A stretch of DNA of 18,552 nt from SIG78 sp045533055 (GCA_045533055.1 JAZSHD010000198.1:1-18552), one strand, 5' to 3'; counted from the stretch's first letter, positions 1 to 8,624 are shown. Notes: generated by a model from the sequence alone, not told the origin. Made by a program: numbers and translations.

Positions 1-2
1 TG

Positions 3-50
3 ACCTACCCGTATTGGGAACAGAGCCAAATCTTTAAGAGCAAACCTTAA
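3..50 (+). CDS. C-terminal tail of an upstream gene (partial)
   Basis: The frame starting at base 3 is open to a TAA at 48-50 and encodes a 15-residue tail ending SQIFKSKP. It stops directly before a strong rho-independent terminator, as expected for the end of a real plus-strand gene whose body lies left of the window. Frame 1 begins with a stop and frame 2 stops at 35-37, so this frame fits best. The product cannot be identified from so short a tail. Confidence 0.4.
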   Translation, partial: TYPYWEQSQIFKSKP

Positions 51-87
51 CTCCGGAAAGCCCCGTCAGGCTGCCGGAGTTTTTTTC
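51..87 (+). terminator. Rho-independent terminator of the upstream plus-strand gene
   Basis: CTCCGG (51-56) pairs with CCGGAG (74-79). An inner AGCC/GGCT pair extends the stem, and a run of eight T follows at 80-87. It begins one base after the TAA at 50. The hairpin also contains the last codons and stop of the convergent EamA gene (stop at 66-68). On the minus strand the hairpin has no T-tract, so it probably terminates only plus-strand transcripts. Confidence 0.8.
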
Positions 88-974
88 CGTTCCGGCAGTT
101 GGGTCAAAATCACTGCCAGCAAGATTATGCCGCAGCCGACAGATTCCCGCAACGAAAGCATTTCGTTGAGAAAAAGCCAGCCCCCCAGCACGGCAAAGAC
201 CGATTCCAAACTCATTAAAAGTGCCGCTGTCGTGGGGTGCAGGTATTTTTGAGCGACCATTTGCAGCGTAAAGGCTATGGCACTGGAGCCCACGCCGCAA
301 AATACCCAATAAGGCAGCGAGGCAGTTACAGCGTACCATACCCACGGTTCGGCAAATGCCAGCGACGCCAGAGCCGTTGCCGCTGCCGCTACTGCAAATT
401 GCAAGCAGGAGAGCCGCACGCAGTCGCAATGAGGTGCATAGTGATCTATAACCATAATGTGCAAAGCAAAAAGCAATGCACAAATCAGAACAAATATTTC
501 GCCTTTACCGACAGTACCGGCTCCGCCGCACAATAAATATGCTCCGCTTAAAGCAGCAAACACCGCGACCCACAATAAAAGCGGAGTTTTGCGTTTGAAA
601 AATATTCCCAATAATGGCACCATTATTATATAAAGAGCTGTAAGAAAACCAGTTTTGCCCGCAGATACATAAAGCAATCCCAACTGCTGAAAGGTACTGG
701 CAGCACCGATTATCAAACCGCAAAATAGACCGCCATAAAGCAGAGATTTTCTTGCTTGCACTGTTTCTGCATTACCCCAGAAAGATACTTTGCGGTATTT
801 TAACAGCTCTACGACAATAATAACACCCGCCAATGCCGCCACCCCAACAACTGAACGCAGAGCCACAAAAAGCAATGCCCCCACATGTTTCATGCCGTTG
901 GCTTGAGCTGAAAATGCAAATCCCCACAGCACTGTGGCAACCAACATGGCAAGAACAGCGTAAAACTTTTTCAT
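66..974 (-). CDS. EamA/DMT-family transporter
   Basis: This 302-residue inner-membrane protein is predicted to be a metabolite or drug exporter of the drug/metabolite transporter superfamily; the substrate is unknown. About ten hydrophobic helices are visible, arranged as two EamA halves. The first half opens with the typical VLWGFAFS stretch near residue 15, where a W-G-x-x-F/Y motif is expected, and the last helices carry LLMSLESVFAVLGGWLFLNE at about 252-271, typical of the second half. The C-terminus is short and charged (PERKKTPAA). It lies 18 bases after the SGNH-type gene on the same strand and is probably the last gene of that operon. The ribosome site before the ATG at 974 is weak (TAAG). 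Its stop lies inside the terminator hairpin of the convergent neighbour. The family assignment is secure and the link to polysaccharide acylation is only positional. Confidence 0.88.
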   Translation of the reverse strand: MKKFYAVLAMLVATVLWGFAFSAQANGMKHVGALLFVALRSVVGVAALAGVIIVVELLKYRKVSFWGNAETVQARKSLLYGGLFCGLIIGAASTFQQLGLLYVSAGKTGFLTALYIIMVPLLGIFFKRKTPLLLWVAVFAALSGAYLLCGGAGTVGKGEIFVLICALLFALHIMVIDHYAPHCDCVRLSCLQFAVAAAATALASLAFAEPWVWYAVTASLPYWVFCGVGSSAIAFTLQMVAQKYLHPTTAALLMSLESVFAVLGGWLFLNEMLSLRESVGCGIILLAVILTQLPERKKTPAA

Positions 975-992
975 TTTCTTACAATAGAAATA

Positions 993-1934
993 TCATTTAA
1001 TGAAATACGCTTTGATCTGCTCGGCAAGGTCGGCAGAAAGTTTATTGGCATCGTTTCTTTCCAGATGCGAGCCGTCGTAAGAATCATATTTGTTGCGGGA
1101 GTGTACTTCCAACCATACGACTCCAACTGTTTCAAAACGCTTTTTAAGTTGTGCAATATCATACTTTCCGGACTCATCTTCCAACTTATCCATTTCCGGA
1201 AAAGTTGGCATACGGAAAGCAAAAACTGTTATATTCTGTTTTTTCCATTGGGCAGTCTTTTCTGCGATTTCCTGCATACTCAGTTCGGACAACTTCATAT
1301 TACCCACATAAATCCGGTAGCCGTAAAGATTGCTCCGTCTTGCTTTGGCTTTGACTTCAGATACTTTTTCCAGCCATCCGTTGTTATGATAAATCTTATC
1401 CGGCTTGCGTCTGGAAAACAACTCCTTGATTTCCTTGGTGCGAATATCGCTGAAAATAATATCCAGCCATTCAGAAAGAAAATTTTCTTTTTTCTTCAAT
1501 TCTTTCTTTAATCCGGTAAAATGTCCGTTTTCCCGTGATGTATTGGCCATTGTCATTGGTGTAACACCTAAAATAACCGCACGGTGCGTGCCAGCTGGAT
1601 CAAGCAGATTTTTTTCTACATGCTCAAAAATAGCTCGGTTGATTCCGCCGCCGGTGAAAGCTCCATTGTAGGAACGGTTGCCGACTGCGATATCAAACAA
1701 AGCAGGATTTATTCCGCAGAGAGTTCTTGAGTCACCGATAAAAACCATATCGTATTTCTGGTTGGAAATTATTTTGCTTTTCCAGAATTTTTTTTCCGCT
1801 TCCGTACCATCTTTGCCTTTTGCCAAGTCAACATATACTGCAATATTAATTGCGGCCAATATCGTTATAAGTATAGCGGCTGCCGCAAAAGTCAGCTGTA
1901 TGCGTTTTTCAGAATTGAAAATAGATAAAGCCAT
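993..1934 (-). CDS. SGNH/AlgX-DltD-like membrane-anchored acyl-transfer partner
   Basis: This 313-residue protein has one N-terminal transmembrane anchor (residues about 12-35) and an extracytoplasmic SGNH-hydrolase-like domain. Block I is FIGDSR, with the nucleophile Ser69, and block V is DGSHL with Asp287 and His290, giving a complete Ser/Asp/His set. Proteins of this type (AlgJ/AlgX, DltD, PatB relatives) accept or transfer acyl groups exported by an MBOAT protein. I chose the ATG at 1934 because GGAG lies 6 bases before it; an upstream in-frame ATG at 1964 has no better site. The gene overlaps the 3' end of the MBOAT gene by 26 bases in another frame, which suggests translational coupling. 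The combination supports O-acetylation of an envelope or secreted polysaccharide. The acceptor polymer is unknown, because no polymer-synthesis genes are visible. Confidence 0.8.
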   Translation of the reverse strand: MALSIFNSEKRIQLTFAAAAILITILAAINIAVYVDLAKGKDGTEAEKKFWKSKIISNQKYDMVFIGDSRTLCGINPALFDIAVGNRSYNGAFTGGGINRAIFEHVEKNLLDPAGTHRAVILGVTPMTMANTSRENGHFTGLKKELKKKENFLSEWLDIIFSDIRTKEIKELFSRRKPDKIYHNNGWLEKVSEVKAKARRSNLYGYRIYVGNMKLSELSMQEIAEKTAQWKKQNITVFAFRMPTFPEMDKLEDESGKYDIAQLKKRFETVGVVWLEVHSRNKYDSYDGSHLERNDANKLSADLAEQIKAYFIK

Positions 1935-3360
1935 GTCCTGCTCCACGGTAAAATATTGTAGCAACGATCAGAATACCCACCAATATCGGCTCCAGTTTGC
2001 GGTAAACAACAAACTTGTGCAGCAATTTCCGGTCCAGCTTAAAAATCAAAAACAACTCCATTACCAGAAACACGATAATGAGCGGTTCCGGTTTTACCGC
2101 CGGATCAAAATCATTGATTTCTTTCCGGAATGAAAACAGACTTTTGAAAATATGCCGGGTTTCGGCATAAGTTTCCGCCCGGAAAAATATCCAGCCTATC
2201 AGAACTTCCAGCTGGGTCAACAGCATGACAGGCACAAGCACAAACCACGGGCGTTTTTCTTTAAGGTATTTGGGCAAACCGATGAGCTTTTCCACGCACT
2301 GCAAGATACCGTGGTAAGCCCCCCAGATAACAAAGTTTATGGCTGCACCGTGCCACAAACCGGATACCAGAAAAGTGAAAAACAAATTAAAATTCGTCCT
2401 GAATTTTCCATGCCGGTTCCCCCCCATAGGTATATAAACATAATCCCGGAACCAGGTGGATAAGGATATGTGCCACCGGCTCCAGAAATCCTGAAGTCCG
2501 CAAGCGGCGTATGGGTGGTTGAAGTTCAAATTAAAGCGGTAGCCCATATATTTGATAACGCCTCTTGCTATATCGCTGTAACCGCTGAAGTCACAATAGA
2601 TTTGTATGGCAAACATAACCATCACCAACAGCCAGGTGGTTGAACCGGTATAAATTTGAGTATTGGCAAAAGCGGTATCCACAATGTTTGCGGCATTATC
2701 AGCCAGCACGCATTTTTTGAAGAACCCCAGTACAATAAGTTTCAAAGCATTGTAACGCACCGTGGGTGTAATTACCGGTTTATTCAACAACTTCGGCAAA
2801 AGATCCACCGCCCGAACAATCGGCCCTGCCACCAACTGCGGAAAGAGCATCAAGTACGCCATATAATGCACCCAGTTGCGGGCAGGAGCAAGCTTCTGCC
2901 GGTAAACATCAATAGTGTAACTCAAAGACTGGAATGTATAAAAGCTTATCCCCACCGGCAGTATAAGACAGAATTCCGGTATATGCTCTGCAAGATTTAT
3001 TTTTATACCGGCAAAAGCCAGAGCCGAGCTGATTATCCGGGCAAAAAATGTTGAGTATTTGAAAATCGACAATACCACGATACCTGAAATCAGAGAAAGT
3101 GTCAGCAGCAGTTTGGGTAATACCTTCCGGACTTCAGGATTTTCGGACTTATGAGCTTTTTCCATAAACCCGGCAAGAAAAAAATCCACTGTGCCGGTAA
3201 AAAATATCAAAAAGAGAAAACGCCAATCCCACCAGCCGTAAAAAATAACAGATGCCGCAAATATCAGCAGCAGCCGCCATAATGTACGCTCTTTTGCCCA
3301 TTTCCATAAAAAAAGAAACAGAGCCAGAAATATCAGAAATGTCAAAGAATTAAAAAGCAT
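1909..3360 (-). CDS. MBOAT-family O-acyltransferase (AlgI-like)
   Basis: This 483-residue polytopic membrane protein is of normal length for the AlgI/DltB/PatA branch of membrane-bound O-acyltransferases, which move an acyl group from cytoplasmic acyl-CoA or acyl-ACP to an extracytoplasmic acceptor. Signature stretches are present in order: YCDFSGYSDIARG at about 255-267, the DFWSRWHISLSTWFRDYVYIP segment from about 291 with His297, and GLWHGA with the family's conserved His337, then GAYHG with His350. It is the first gene of the minus-strand operon MBOAT, SGNH, EamA, and the next gene starts within its last codons. A consensus-like promoter lies at 3397-3424. The ribosome site before ATG 3360 is weak (AGG 4 bases away). 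Family placement is strong; alginate itself is not implied. Confidence 0.92.
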   Translation of the reverse strand: MLFNSLTFLIFLALFLFLWKWAKERTLWRLLLIFAASVIFYGWWDWRFLFLIFFTGTVDFFLAGFMEKAHKSENPEVRKVLPKLLLTLSLISGIVVLSIFKYSTFFARIISSALAFAGIKINLAEHIPEFCLILPVGISFYTFQSLSYTIDVYRQKLAPARNWVHYMAYLMLFPQLVAGPIVRAVDLLPKLLNKPVITPTVRYNALKLIVLGFFKKCVLADNAANIVDTAFANTQIYTGSTTWLLVMVMFAIQIYCDFSGYSDIARGVIKYMGYRFNLNFNHPYAACGLQDFWSRWHISLSTWFRDYVYIPMGGNRHGKFRTNFNLFFTFLVSGLWHGAAINFVIWGAYHGILQCVEKLIGLPKYLKEKRPWFVLVPVMLLTQLEVLIGWIFFRAETYAETRHIFKSLFSFRKEINDFDPAVKPEPLIIVFLVMELFLIFKLDRKLLHKFVVYRKLEPILVGILIVATIFYRGAGHGFIYFQF

Positions 3361-3396
3361 ATCGCCTGAACCCCATCAAATAACCTAAACCCCAAT

Positions 3397-3424
3397 AATA
3401 TACCACAAATATACTTTTTTTCAA
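3397..3424 (-). promoter_or_regulatory. Sigma-70-like promoter of the MBOAT operon
   Basis: Reading the minus strand, TTGAAA (3419-3424) and TATATT (3397-3402) are separated by 16 bases. They lie 36 bases before the MBOAT ATG at 3360. The match is judged by eye. Confidence 0.65.
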
Positions 3425-3465
3425 ACTTTCCACCGCAATAACTGCAAAACCAATGCAACTTATGC

Positions 3466-3493
3466 TTGAAATATTTTTTTCAAGAGCTATCTT
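3466..3493 (+). promoter_or_regulatory. Candidate promoter of the first GNAT gene
   Basis: TTGAAA (3466-3471) and TATCTT (3488-3493) are 16 bases apart and 34 bases before the chosen ATG at 3528. Together with the minus-strand promoter at 3397-3424 it makes a compact divergent control region, with about 40 bases between the two -35 boxes. Confidence 0.5.
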
Positions 3494-3527
3494 AACAAAG
3501 ACAGACATCTTATTTAAGGAAACAAAA

Positions 3528-4025
3528 ATGACCACCGATATAACAATTAATGCCATTCGCTCCGGCGATCTTGCCGACGCTGTAACACTCTGGAATATTA
3601 TTGTGGAAGCCGGTAACGCTTTTCCGCAGGAGGATCTGCTTGATCTTGACTCCGGCAAAACCTTTTTTGACTCACAAACTTTTACCGGCATAGCCCGCTG
3701 CAGCCAAACCGGTAAAATCGCCGGACTGTATATATTGCACCCTAACAATGTAGGCAGATGCGGTCATATCTGCAATGCAAGTTACGCCGTTTCGCCGGAG
3801 TTCCGGGGCAAACATGTGGGCGAAATGCTGGTAAAACACTGTCTGGAACAAGCCAGAATCTGCAATTATAAAGTATTGCAGTTCAATGCAGTGGTTGCCA
3901 GTAACAAGGTTGCGTTGAACCTATACAAAAAACTGGGCTTCACTCAACTGGGAGTTATCCCCAAAGGCTTCCGGAACAAAAGAGGTATTTACGAAGATAT
4001 TATACCGCATTTTATAGAGCTTTGA
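3528..4025 (+). CDS. GNAT-family N-acetyltransferase
   Basis: This 165-residue single-domain acetyltransferase would transfer acetyl from acetyl-CoA to an amine on a small molecule or protein; the substrate cannot be read from sequence. The acetyl-CoA pyrophosphate-binding loop is RGKHVG (residues 93-98), following the strand NASYAVSPEF. The later part has the usual N-x-x-A-x-x-L-Y-x-x-x-G-F pattern (SNKVALNLYKKLGF, about 125-138). I chose ATG 3528, not the in-frame ATG at 3453, because TAAGGA lies 7 bases before it, the domain starts there, and the upstream codons overlap a plausible promoter. It is a single-gene unit divergent from the MBOAT operon. An A/T-only palindrome follows the stop at about 4025-4043 and might act as a weak terminator. 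Confidence 0.85.
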   Translation: MTTDITINAIRSGDLADAVTLWNIIVEAGNAFPQEDLLDLDSGKTFFDSQTFTGIARCSQTGKIAGLYILHPNNVGRCGHICNASYAVSPEFRGKHVGEMLVKHCLEQARICNYKVLQFNAVVASNKVALNLYKKLGFTQLGVIPKGFRNKRGIYEDIIPHFIEL

Positions 4026-4047
4026 AAAAATTTTAAAATTTTTTTTT

Positions 4048-4086
4048 AAGTTGTAAATATAGATTTTTCACCATAAGTTACAACTT
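4048..4086. promoter_or_regulatory. Inverted repeat upstream of the efflux promoter
   Basis: AAGTTGTAA (4048-4056) and TTACAACTT (4078-4086) are perfect 9-base inverted arms 21 bases apart. They lie 30 bases before the -35 box of the RND operon. This could be a split operator or a weak terminator of the GNAT gene. No regulator gene is adjacent, so the role is a guess. Confidence 0.3.
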
Positions 4087-4116
4087 TTCCCTACCAGATG
4101 GAACATTTATAACCTA

Positions 4117-4145
4117 TTGACAATCACATATTTCCGTGCTATATT
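4117..4145 (+). promoter_or_regulatory. Consensus sigma-70 promoter of the RND efflux operon
   Basis: TTGACA (4117-4122) and TATATT (4140-4145) are 17 bases apart, close to ideal. The predicted leader is short and ends in a perfect AGGAGG (4176-4181), 6 bases before the GTG start at 4188. Confidence 0.8.
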
Positions 4146-4187
4146 AATAAAATAAATACAACAAAAACATATAGCAGGAGGAATATT

Positions 4188-5315
4188 GTGAGAGCGTTTT
4201 ATACCTTAACAGCCGCCGGTCTTTTATTGACCCAAACCATTGATATATCAAGTGCTTCCGAAAGGCACCAATCCCCGCCGCCAACGGTGGTGGTGGAACA
4301 TGCTGCCCCGGCATCCGGCAAGGTCGTCCGGCGCTATGTGGGTGCGGTGGAAGCCATCAACAGCGTCCGGATCATGCCCCGGATCACCGGCGAACTCAAG
4401 AAAGTCAACTTTACCGAAGGCGGTCTGGTCAAAGCCGGGCAGCTGCTTTATGAGTTGGAAGATACCACCTATCAAGCTGCAGTTCAAGCCTTGGAAGCCC
4501 AGCTGGAAGCACAGAAAGCCACCTTGGAATTTGCAACTAAAGAGTATGTTCGAAAGTACAAACTCCTTAAAAGCAATGTGGTTTCCACCGCTGCTCACGA
4601 ACAGGCGTTAATGGAGATCAATGTGGCAAAAGCCAACATCAAACGGCTGGAAGCCTCGTTGCTTGATGCCAGAAACACCCTTTCTTATACCCGGATAACC
4701 GCCCCCATCTCCGGCAGGATCAGCAAAAGTATTGCCACCGTGGGCAATCTGATCACACCCCAGAGCGGTGCTATGACCGACATCCAGCAGCTTGCCCCCA
4801 TTTATGTAAAGTTCAGCATCAGCGAAAAAACTTTGCGGCGGGATTTTGGCGGTGCCGAAAAAGTTCCCGCCATCGCCCGGGTTCGTGCCATGCTTGCCGA
4901 TAACACACTCGCCGGGGAAACTGCCCGGGTAACATTGGTGGATAACAAGATCAATGCTCAAAGCAACACGATAACCATGTATGCAACCTTCCCCAACCGG
5001 AAGTTTGATCTTTTGCCGGGGAGCTATGTAACAGTTTTGCTTTCGGCTGAAAACGCCAACGCCGCACTGCCCAGCGTTCTGCCCTCGGCGATCGTTATGG
5101 AAAATGATCAGTGCTATATCTGGGTATTGGATAAAAAGAGCAACATGCCCGCCAAACGCAAAGTGAAGATCGGCGAAACGGTTGCCGGCAGAACCATTGT
5201 GTTGGAAGGCATAAAAAACGGCGAGCTTATTGTTGTGGACGGCACCCACAAAATTCGCCCCAATACTCCGGTTGCCCCCATAGATGCCAAAAAGGTATTC
5301 AAACAGGGGAAGTAA
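4188..5315 (+). CDS. RND efflux periplasmic adaptor subunit (AcrA-like)
   Basis: This 375-residue membrane-fusion protein would bridge an inner-membrane RND pump and an outer-membrane channel in the periplasm. The N-terminus is a hydrophobic export signal (about residues 3-22) with no clear lipobox cysteine. The first barrel/lipoyl strand segment (RIMPRITGELKKVNFTEGG) is near 62-80. An alpha-helical hairpin rich in A, L, E and K follows (about 95-165). After it comes the second lipoyl half (YTRITAPISGRIS) and then beta-barrel strands (VGNLITP, IYVKFSISEKTLR). It starts at GTG 4188, fixed by the AGGAGG six bases upstream. It lies 3 bases before the pump gene in the same operon. Length and architecture are normal for the AcrA/MexA group. 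Confidence 0.93.
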   Translation: MRAFYTLTAAGLLLTQTIDISSASERHQSPPPTVVVEHAAPASGKVVRRYVGAVEAINSVRIMPRITGELKKVNFTEGGLVKAGQLLYELEDTTYQAAVQALEAQLEAQKATLEFATKEYVRKYKLLKSNVVSTAAHEQALMEINVAKANIKRLEASLLDARNTLSYTRITAPISGRISKSIATVGNLITPQSGAMTDIQQLAPIYVKFSISEKTLRRDFGGAEKVPAIARVRAMLADNTLAGETARVTLVDNKINAQSNTITMYATFPNRKFDLLPGSYVTVLLSAENANAALPSVLPSAIVMENDQCYIWVLDKKSNMPAKRKVKIGETVAGRTIVLEGIKNGELIVVDGTHKIRPNTPVAPIDAKKVFKQGK

Positions 5316-5318
5316 GCA

Positions 5319-8300
5319 ATGTTTGCAGCATTTTTTATTGACCGGCCCAAATTTGCCTTTGTTATAAGTATCGTTACAGCGTTGGTGGGCTGCATTTGTT
5401 TATTCAAGCTCCCCATTGCCGAATACCCGGAAATCGCTCCCCCCACGGTCAAAGTTAGTGCCATGTACCCGGGGGCAACCTCGCAAGTTATTGCCGAAAC
5501 GGTTGCCGGAGTTATAGAAGAACAGGTCAACGGTATCGAAGACCTTATGTACTTCAAAAGCGAAAGCGACAACAACGGCAACTACACGCTTACCTTGACT
5601 TTCAAACCGGGCATTGATTCCGACATTGCCCAGGTGAATGTGCAGAACGCTGTTCAGCGTGCCGAAGCCCAGCTGCCGGAAACGGTAAAGCAGATCGGGG
5701 TAACGACCAAAAAGCAATCTACCGACATGATCGGCGTATATGTATTCCGCACCAACGGCGAAGAGCTGGACTTGCTCGACCTTGCCAACTATGTACGCAT
5801 GAATGTAAAAGATACCTTCGCCCGTCTGCCGGGCATGGGTTATGTGGAAATATTGGGCGAACGCAATTACAGTATGCGTATCTGGCTTGACCCGATAAAA
5901 ATGGCGGCACTGAAGCTTTCTCCGGAAGTGGTGATGGGCAAACTTGCCAGCCAGAATATCCCCGCCGCTGCCGGAAGTTTGGGAGCGGAAAAATCCAACG
6001 ACTATTTGCAGCTCAAGCTGGATATTACCGGAAGATTGCGTACTCCGGAAGAATTTGCCTCCATTATCATCGCTACCGGCGAACGGGGTGAACAAATAAA
6101 ATTGGGCGACATTGCCCGATTGGAGCTGGGTGCCGAGCGTTACACCGACGAAGGTTTCTTTAACGGTCAAAACTGTATAGCCCTTGCCATTTACCGGCAG
6201 GATGGAGCCAACGCAGTGGATCTGGTGAAGAACGCCAACAAAACTCTTGACGAACTGCGAACCCGTTTTCCCAAAGGGGTAACGGCACATCTCTCTTACG
6301 ACCCTACGCACTACATTATGGTCAATGTTGAAGAAATCGCTGTAACCTTGATTCTGACCCTGATTCTGGTGGTGACGATCACATTCATCTTTTTGCAGGA
6401 TTTCCGGGCTACTCTTGTTCCGGCATTGGCGATCCCGGTATCGCTTCTGGGGACATTCTTCTTTATGGCAGTTTTTGGGTACAGCATCAATGTACTTACC
6501 ATGTTCGGGCTTATTCTGGTGATCGGGTCGCTGGTGGACAACGCCATTGTGGTGGTGGAAAACACCATGCGTATCATTGAAGAAGAAAAACTCCCCCCCC
6601 ATGACGCCACCCGCAAAAGTATGCAGCAGATAACCGGTCCGGTGATCGCTGCCACATTAGTATCGGCTGCCATTTATGCCCCTATTGCCTTTTACGGCGG
6701 TATTGTAGGGACTATTTACATGCAGTTTGCAGTGACGATGTGTATAGCGCTCTGTATTTCAGCATTCAACGCCTTGACCTTGAGTCCGGCATTGTGTGCT
6801 TTGATCCTGCGGCCCGCCGATGCGGCGGCAAAGAAAAAATTCATCTTGTTCCGCTGGTTTGATACCTCCCTTGATGCCACTAAGACCGGCTTCCTTGCTT
6901 TCAGCCGGGTGATGATTCGCCGGTTGCTGCTTACAGCCGTGATCATGCTGGGAGTGTTGGCTGCCAACTACTTTATCGGCAGCAACCTGAAAGGCGGATT
7001 TCTGCCGGACGAAGATAAGGGCGTTTTGATGTGCGAAGTGGAACTTCCACCGGGAGCCGCATTGCACCGTACCATCAACGCTATGCAGGAGTTCAGCGAA
7101 AAAGTTCAAAAAATCGAAGGCGTCCGGGAATTGATCGCCGTCGCCGGTTTTTCCATCATGTCCGGAGCCAGCGAAAACCTGGGGTTTGCCATCGTTACAT
7201 TGGATGATTGGAGCAAACGCACCACGCCGGATCTTTCCATTTCTGCCATCCGCAGCAAAATTATGGAAATGGGAACAACCATTCCTCAAGCCGAAGTCCG
7301 GGCATTCCAGCCTCCGGCAATCATGGGTCTTGGTGTGACAGGCGGGGTAACTTTTGCTTTCCGTACCGCCGGAGGAGAAACGCCCCAGCAGTTTGAACAG
7401 CAAATGGGTAAACTTCTGGGCATGCTCAACAATAAAGAGATCATGCCCGAAGCAGCCTTTGCGTTCAGCGGATTCAACGCCAGAACCCCACAAATCTTTA
7501 TGGATGTGGATCGGGATAAAGCCGAAGCTCTGGGCATCCCCACTGACCGCATCATGACCTTTATGCAAAGCAGTTTTGCCAGTTTGTATGTCAACGACTT
7601 CAATTTGAAAGGTTATTCATTCAAAGTGAAGATCCAGCTGGAAGGTTCTGAACGCTCCAACTTGAGTGCTCTGGAAGAAACCATGGTGCAAAATAACAAT
7701 GGCGATATGGTGCCATTGTCGGTGATCGCCACGCCCAAGATCATGCTGGGAGCCAGAAAAATCGAACGATTCAACCAGAATATGTCAGCAGCCATAACTT
7801 TGATCCCAGTCCCCGGTGCCTCAACTGAACGCATTATGAACAAGATCGAAGATCTGGTAAAAAAAGAGTTTCCCAGCCACTACACAGTGGGTTGGACAGA
7901 TATGAGTTATCAGGAAAAGAACAACGACGGCAAAATCATATTGCTGATGACCCTGGCAGTGATTTTCGGCTACCTCTTTCTGGTAGCTCAATATGAATCG
8001 TGGACGATCCCGCTGCCGGTGATTTTATCGGTGGCATTTGCCGGTCTGGGCGGCGTGACTGCACTGTGGCTCACGGGTATGCTGCTGGATATTTACGCCC
8101 AGCTGGGGTTGATCATGCTGATCGGGTTGTGTGCAAAAAGCACGATCCTTATGGTGGAATTTTCCATGCAGGAACGCTCAAACGGCAGATCGGTAGTCAA
8201 AGCTGCCCTCAATGGTGCCAAATACCGTTACCGGGCAGTGCTGATGACGGCATGGAGCTTTATCTTCGGCGTGCTGCCCTTGCTGTTTGCCTCGGGAGCC

Positions 8301-8435
8301 GGAGCAGAAAGCCGCCGGGTGATCGGGACGACCACCTTCTGGGGAATGCTTACAGCAACCATTCTGGGGGTGGCATTTATTCCGCCATTGTATGTACTTT
8401 TTCAGAAACTGCGGGAAAAGGCCGGTAAAAAATAA
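5319..8435 (+). CDS. RND multidrug efflux transporter, HAE1 type (AcrB-like)
   Basis: This 1038-residue inner-membrane pump would export drugs, bile-salt-like or other amphiphiles using the proton (or another ion) gradient. The usual layout is visible: an N-terminal helix, a large periplasmic loop (about 30-340), six helices, a second loop (about 560-870) and the remaining helices. Ion-relay positions line up with E. coli AcrB numbering: Asp407 is present in LVDNAIVVVEN, and Lys940 in GLCAKSTILMVEF. The residue next to Asp407 is Asn408 where AcrB has Asp408. Length is full and no frameshift is seen. It follows the adaptor by 3 bases and ends before a strong terminator. No outer-membrane channel gene follows, so a TolC-like partner must be elsewhere. 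Confidence 0.95.
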   Translation: MFAAFFIDRPKFAFVISIVTALVGCICLFKLPIAEYPEIAPPTVKVSAMYPGATSQVIAETVAGVIEEQVNGIEDLMYFKSESDNNGNYTLTLTFKPGIDSDIAQVNVQNAVQRAEAQLPETVKQIGVTTKKQSTDMIGVYVFRTNGEELDLLDLANYVRMNVKDTFARLPGMGYVEILGERNYSMRIWLDPIKMAALKLSPEVVMGKLASQNIPAAAGSLGAEKSNDYLQLKLDITGRLRTPEEFASIIIATGERGEQIKLGDIARLELGAERYTDEGFFNGQNCIALAIYRQDGANAVDLVKNANKTLDELRTRFPKGVTAHLSYDPTHYIMVNVEEIAVTLILTLILVVTITFIFLQDFRATLVPALAIPVSLLGTFFFMAVFGYSINVLTMFGLILVIGSLVDNAIVVVENTMRIIEEEKLPPHDATRKSMQQITGPVIAATLVSAAIYAPIAFYGGIVGTIYMQFAVTMCIALCISAFNALTLSPALCALILRPADAAAKKKFILFRWFDTSLDATKTGFLAFSRVMIRRLLLTAVIMLGVLAANYFIGSNLKGGFLPDEDKGVLMCEVELPPGAALHRTINAMQEFSEKVQKIEGVRELIAVAGFSIMSGASENLGFAIVTLDDWSKRTTPDLSISAIRSKIMEMGTTIPQAEVRAFQPPAIMGLGVTGGVTFAFRTAGGETPQQFEQQMGKLLGMLNNKEIMPEAAFAFSGFNARTPQIFMDVDRDKAEALGIPTDRIMTFMQSSFASLYVNDFNLKGYSFKVKIQLEGSERSNLSALEETMVQNNNGDMVPLSVIATPKIMLGARKIERFNQNMSAAITLIPVPGASTERIMNKIEDLVKKEFPSHYTVGWTDMSYQEKNNDGKIILLMTLAVIFGYLFLVAQYESWTIPLPVILSVAFAGLGGVTALWLTGMLLDIYAQLGLIMLIGLCAKSTILMVEFSMQERSNGRSVVKAALNGAKYRYRAVLMTAWSFIFGVLPLLFASGAGAESRRVIGTTTFWGMLTATILGVAFIPPLYVLFQKLREKAGKK

Positions 8436-8460
8436 TTTTCGACTCCAGACTATCTATGAA

Positions 8461-8501
8461 AACACTTTCAGTTTGCCAGCACAAACCGGAAGTGTTTTTT
8501 T
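8461..8501 (+). terminator. Rho-independent terminator of the RND operon
   Basis: AACACTT (8461-8467) pairs with AAGTGTT (8490-8496). An inner GTTTG/CAAAC stem (8471-8475 with 8482-8486) sits across a 3x3 internal loop, and the T-run reaches 8501. It lies 25 bases after the pump stop codon. Confidence 0.8.
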
Positions 8502-8529
8502 ATGCCGATACCGCAAACGCCTCCCGGAT

Positions 8530-8558
8530 TTGCAGAGTGGGGAAAAGTGTGCTATATT
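8530..8558 (+). promoter_or_regulatory. Promoter of pflB-pflA
   Basis: TTGCAG (8530-8535) and TATATT (8553-8558) are 17 bases apart. The leader to the ATG at 8625 is about 60 bases. The ribosome site AAGGA (8611-8615) is 9 bases before the start. No clear FNR-type site was seen. Confidence 0.65.
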
Positions 8559-8624
8559 ATAGCCAGATAAATACAGAGTAAGATTTTTTGAAGAGAACAT
8601 AATTTAAAGAAAGGATCCCACCCC

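Noticed and set aside
4025..4045. A/T-only palindrome after the first GNAT gene as a terminator
   Set aside because: The stem has no G-C pairs and an unclear loop, so it is mentioned only as a weak possibility and not listed.
5400..6602. 400-codon antisense frame within the RND pump gene
   Set aside because: It is a codon-bias shadow of a strongly conserved pump, with no start signal or domain.
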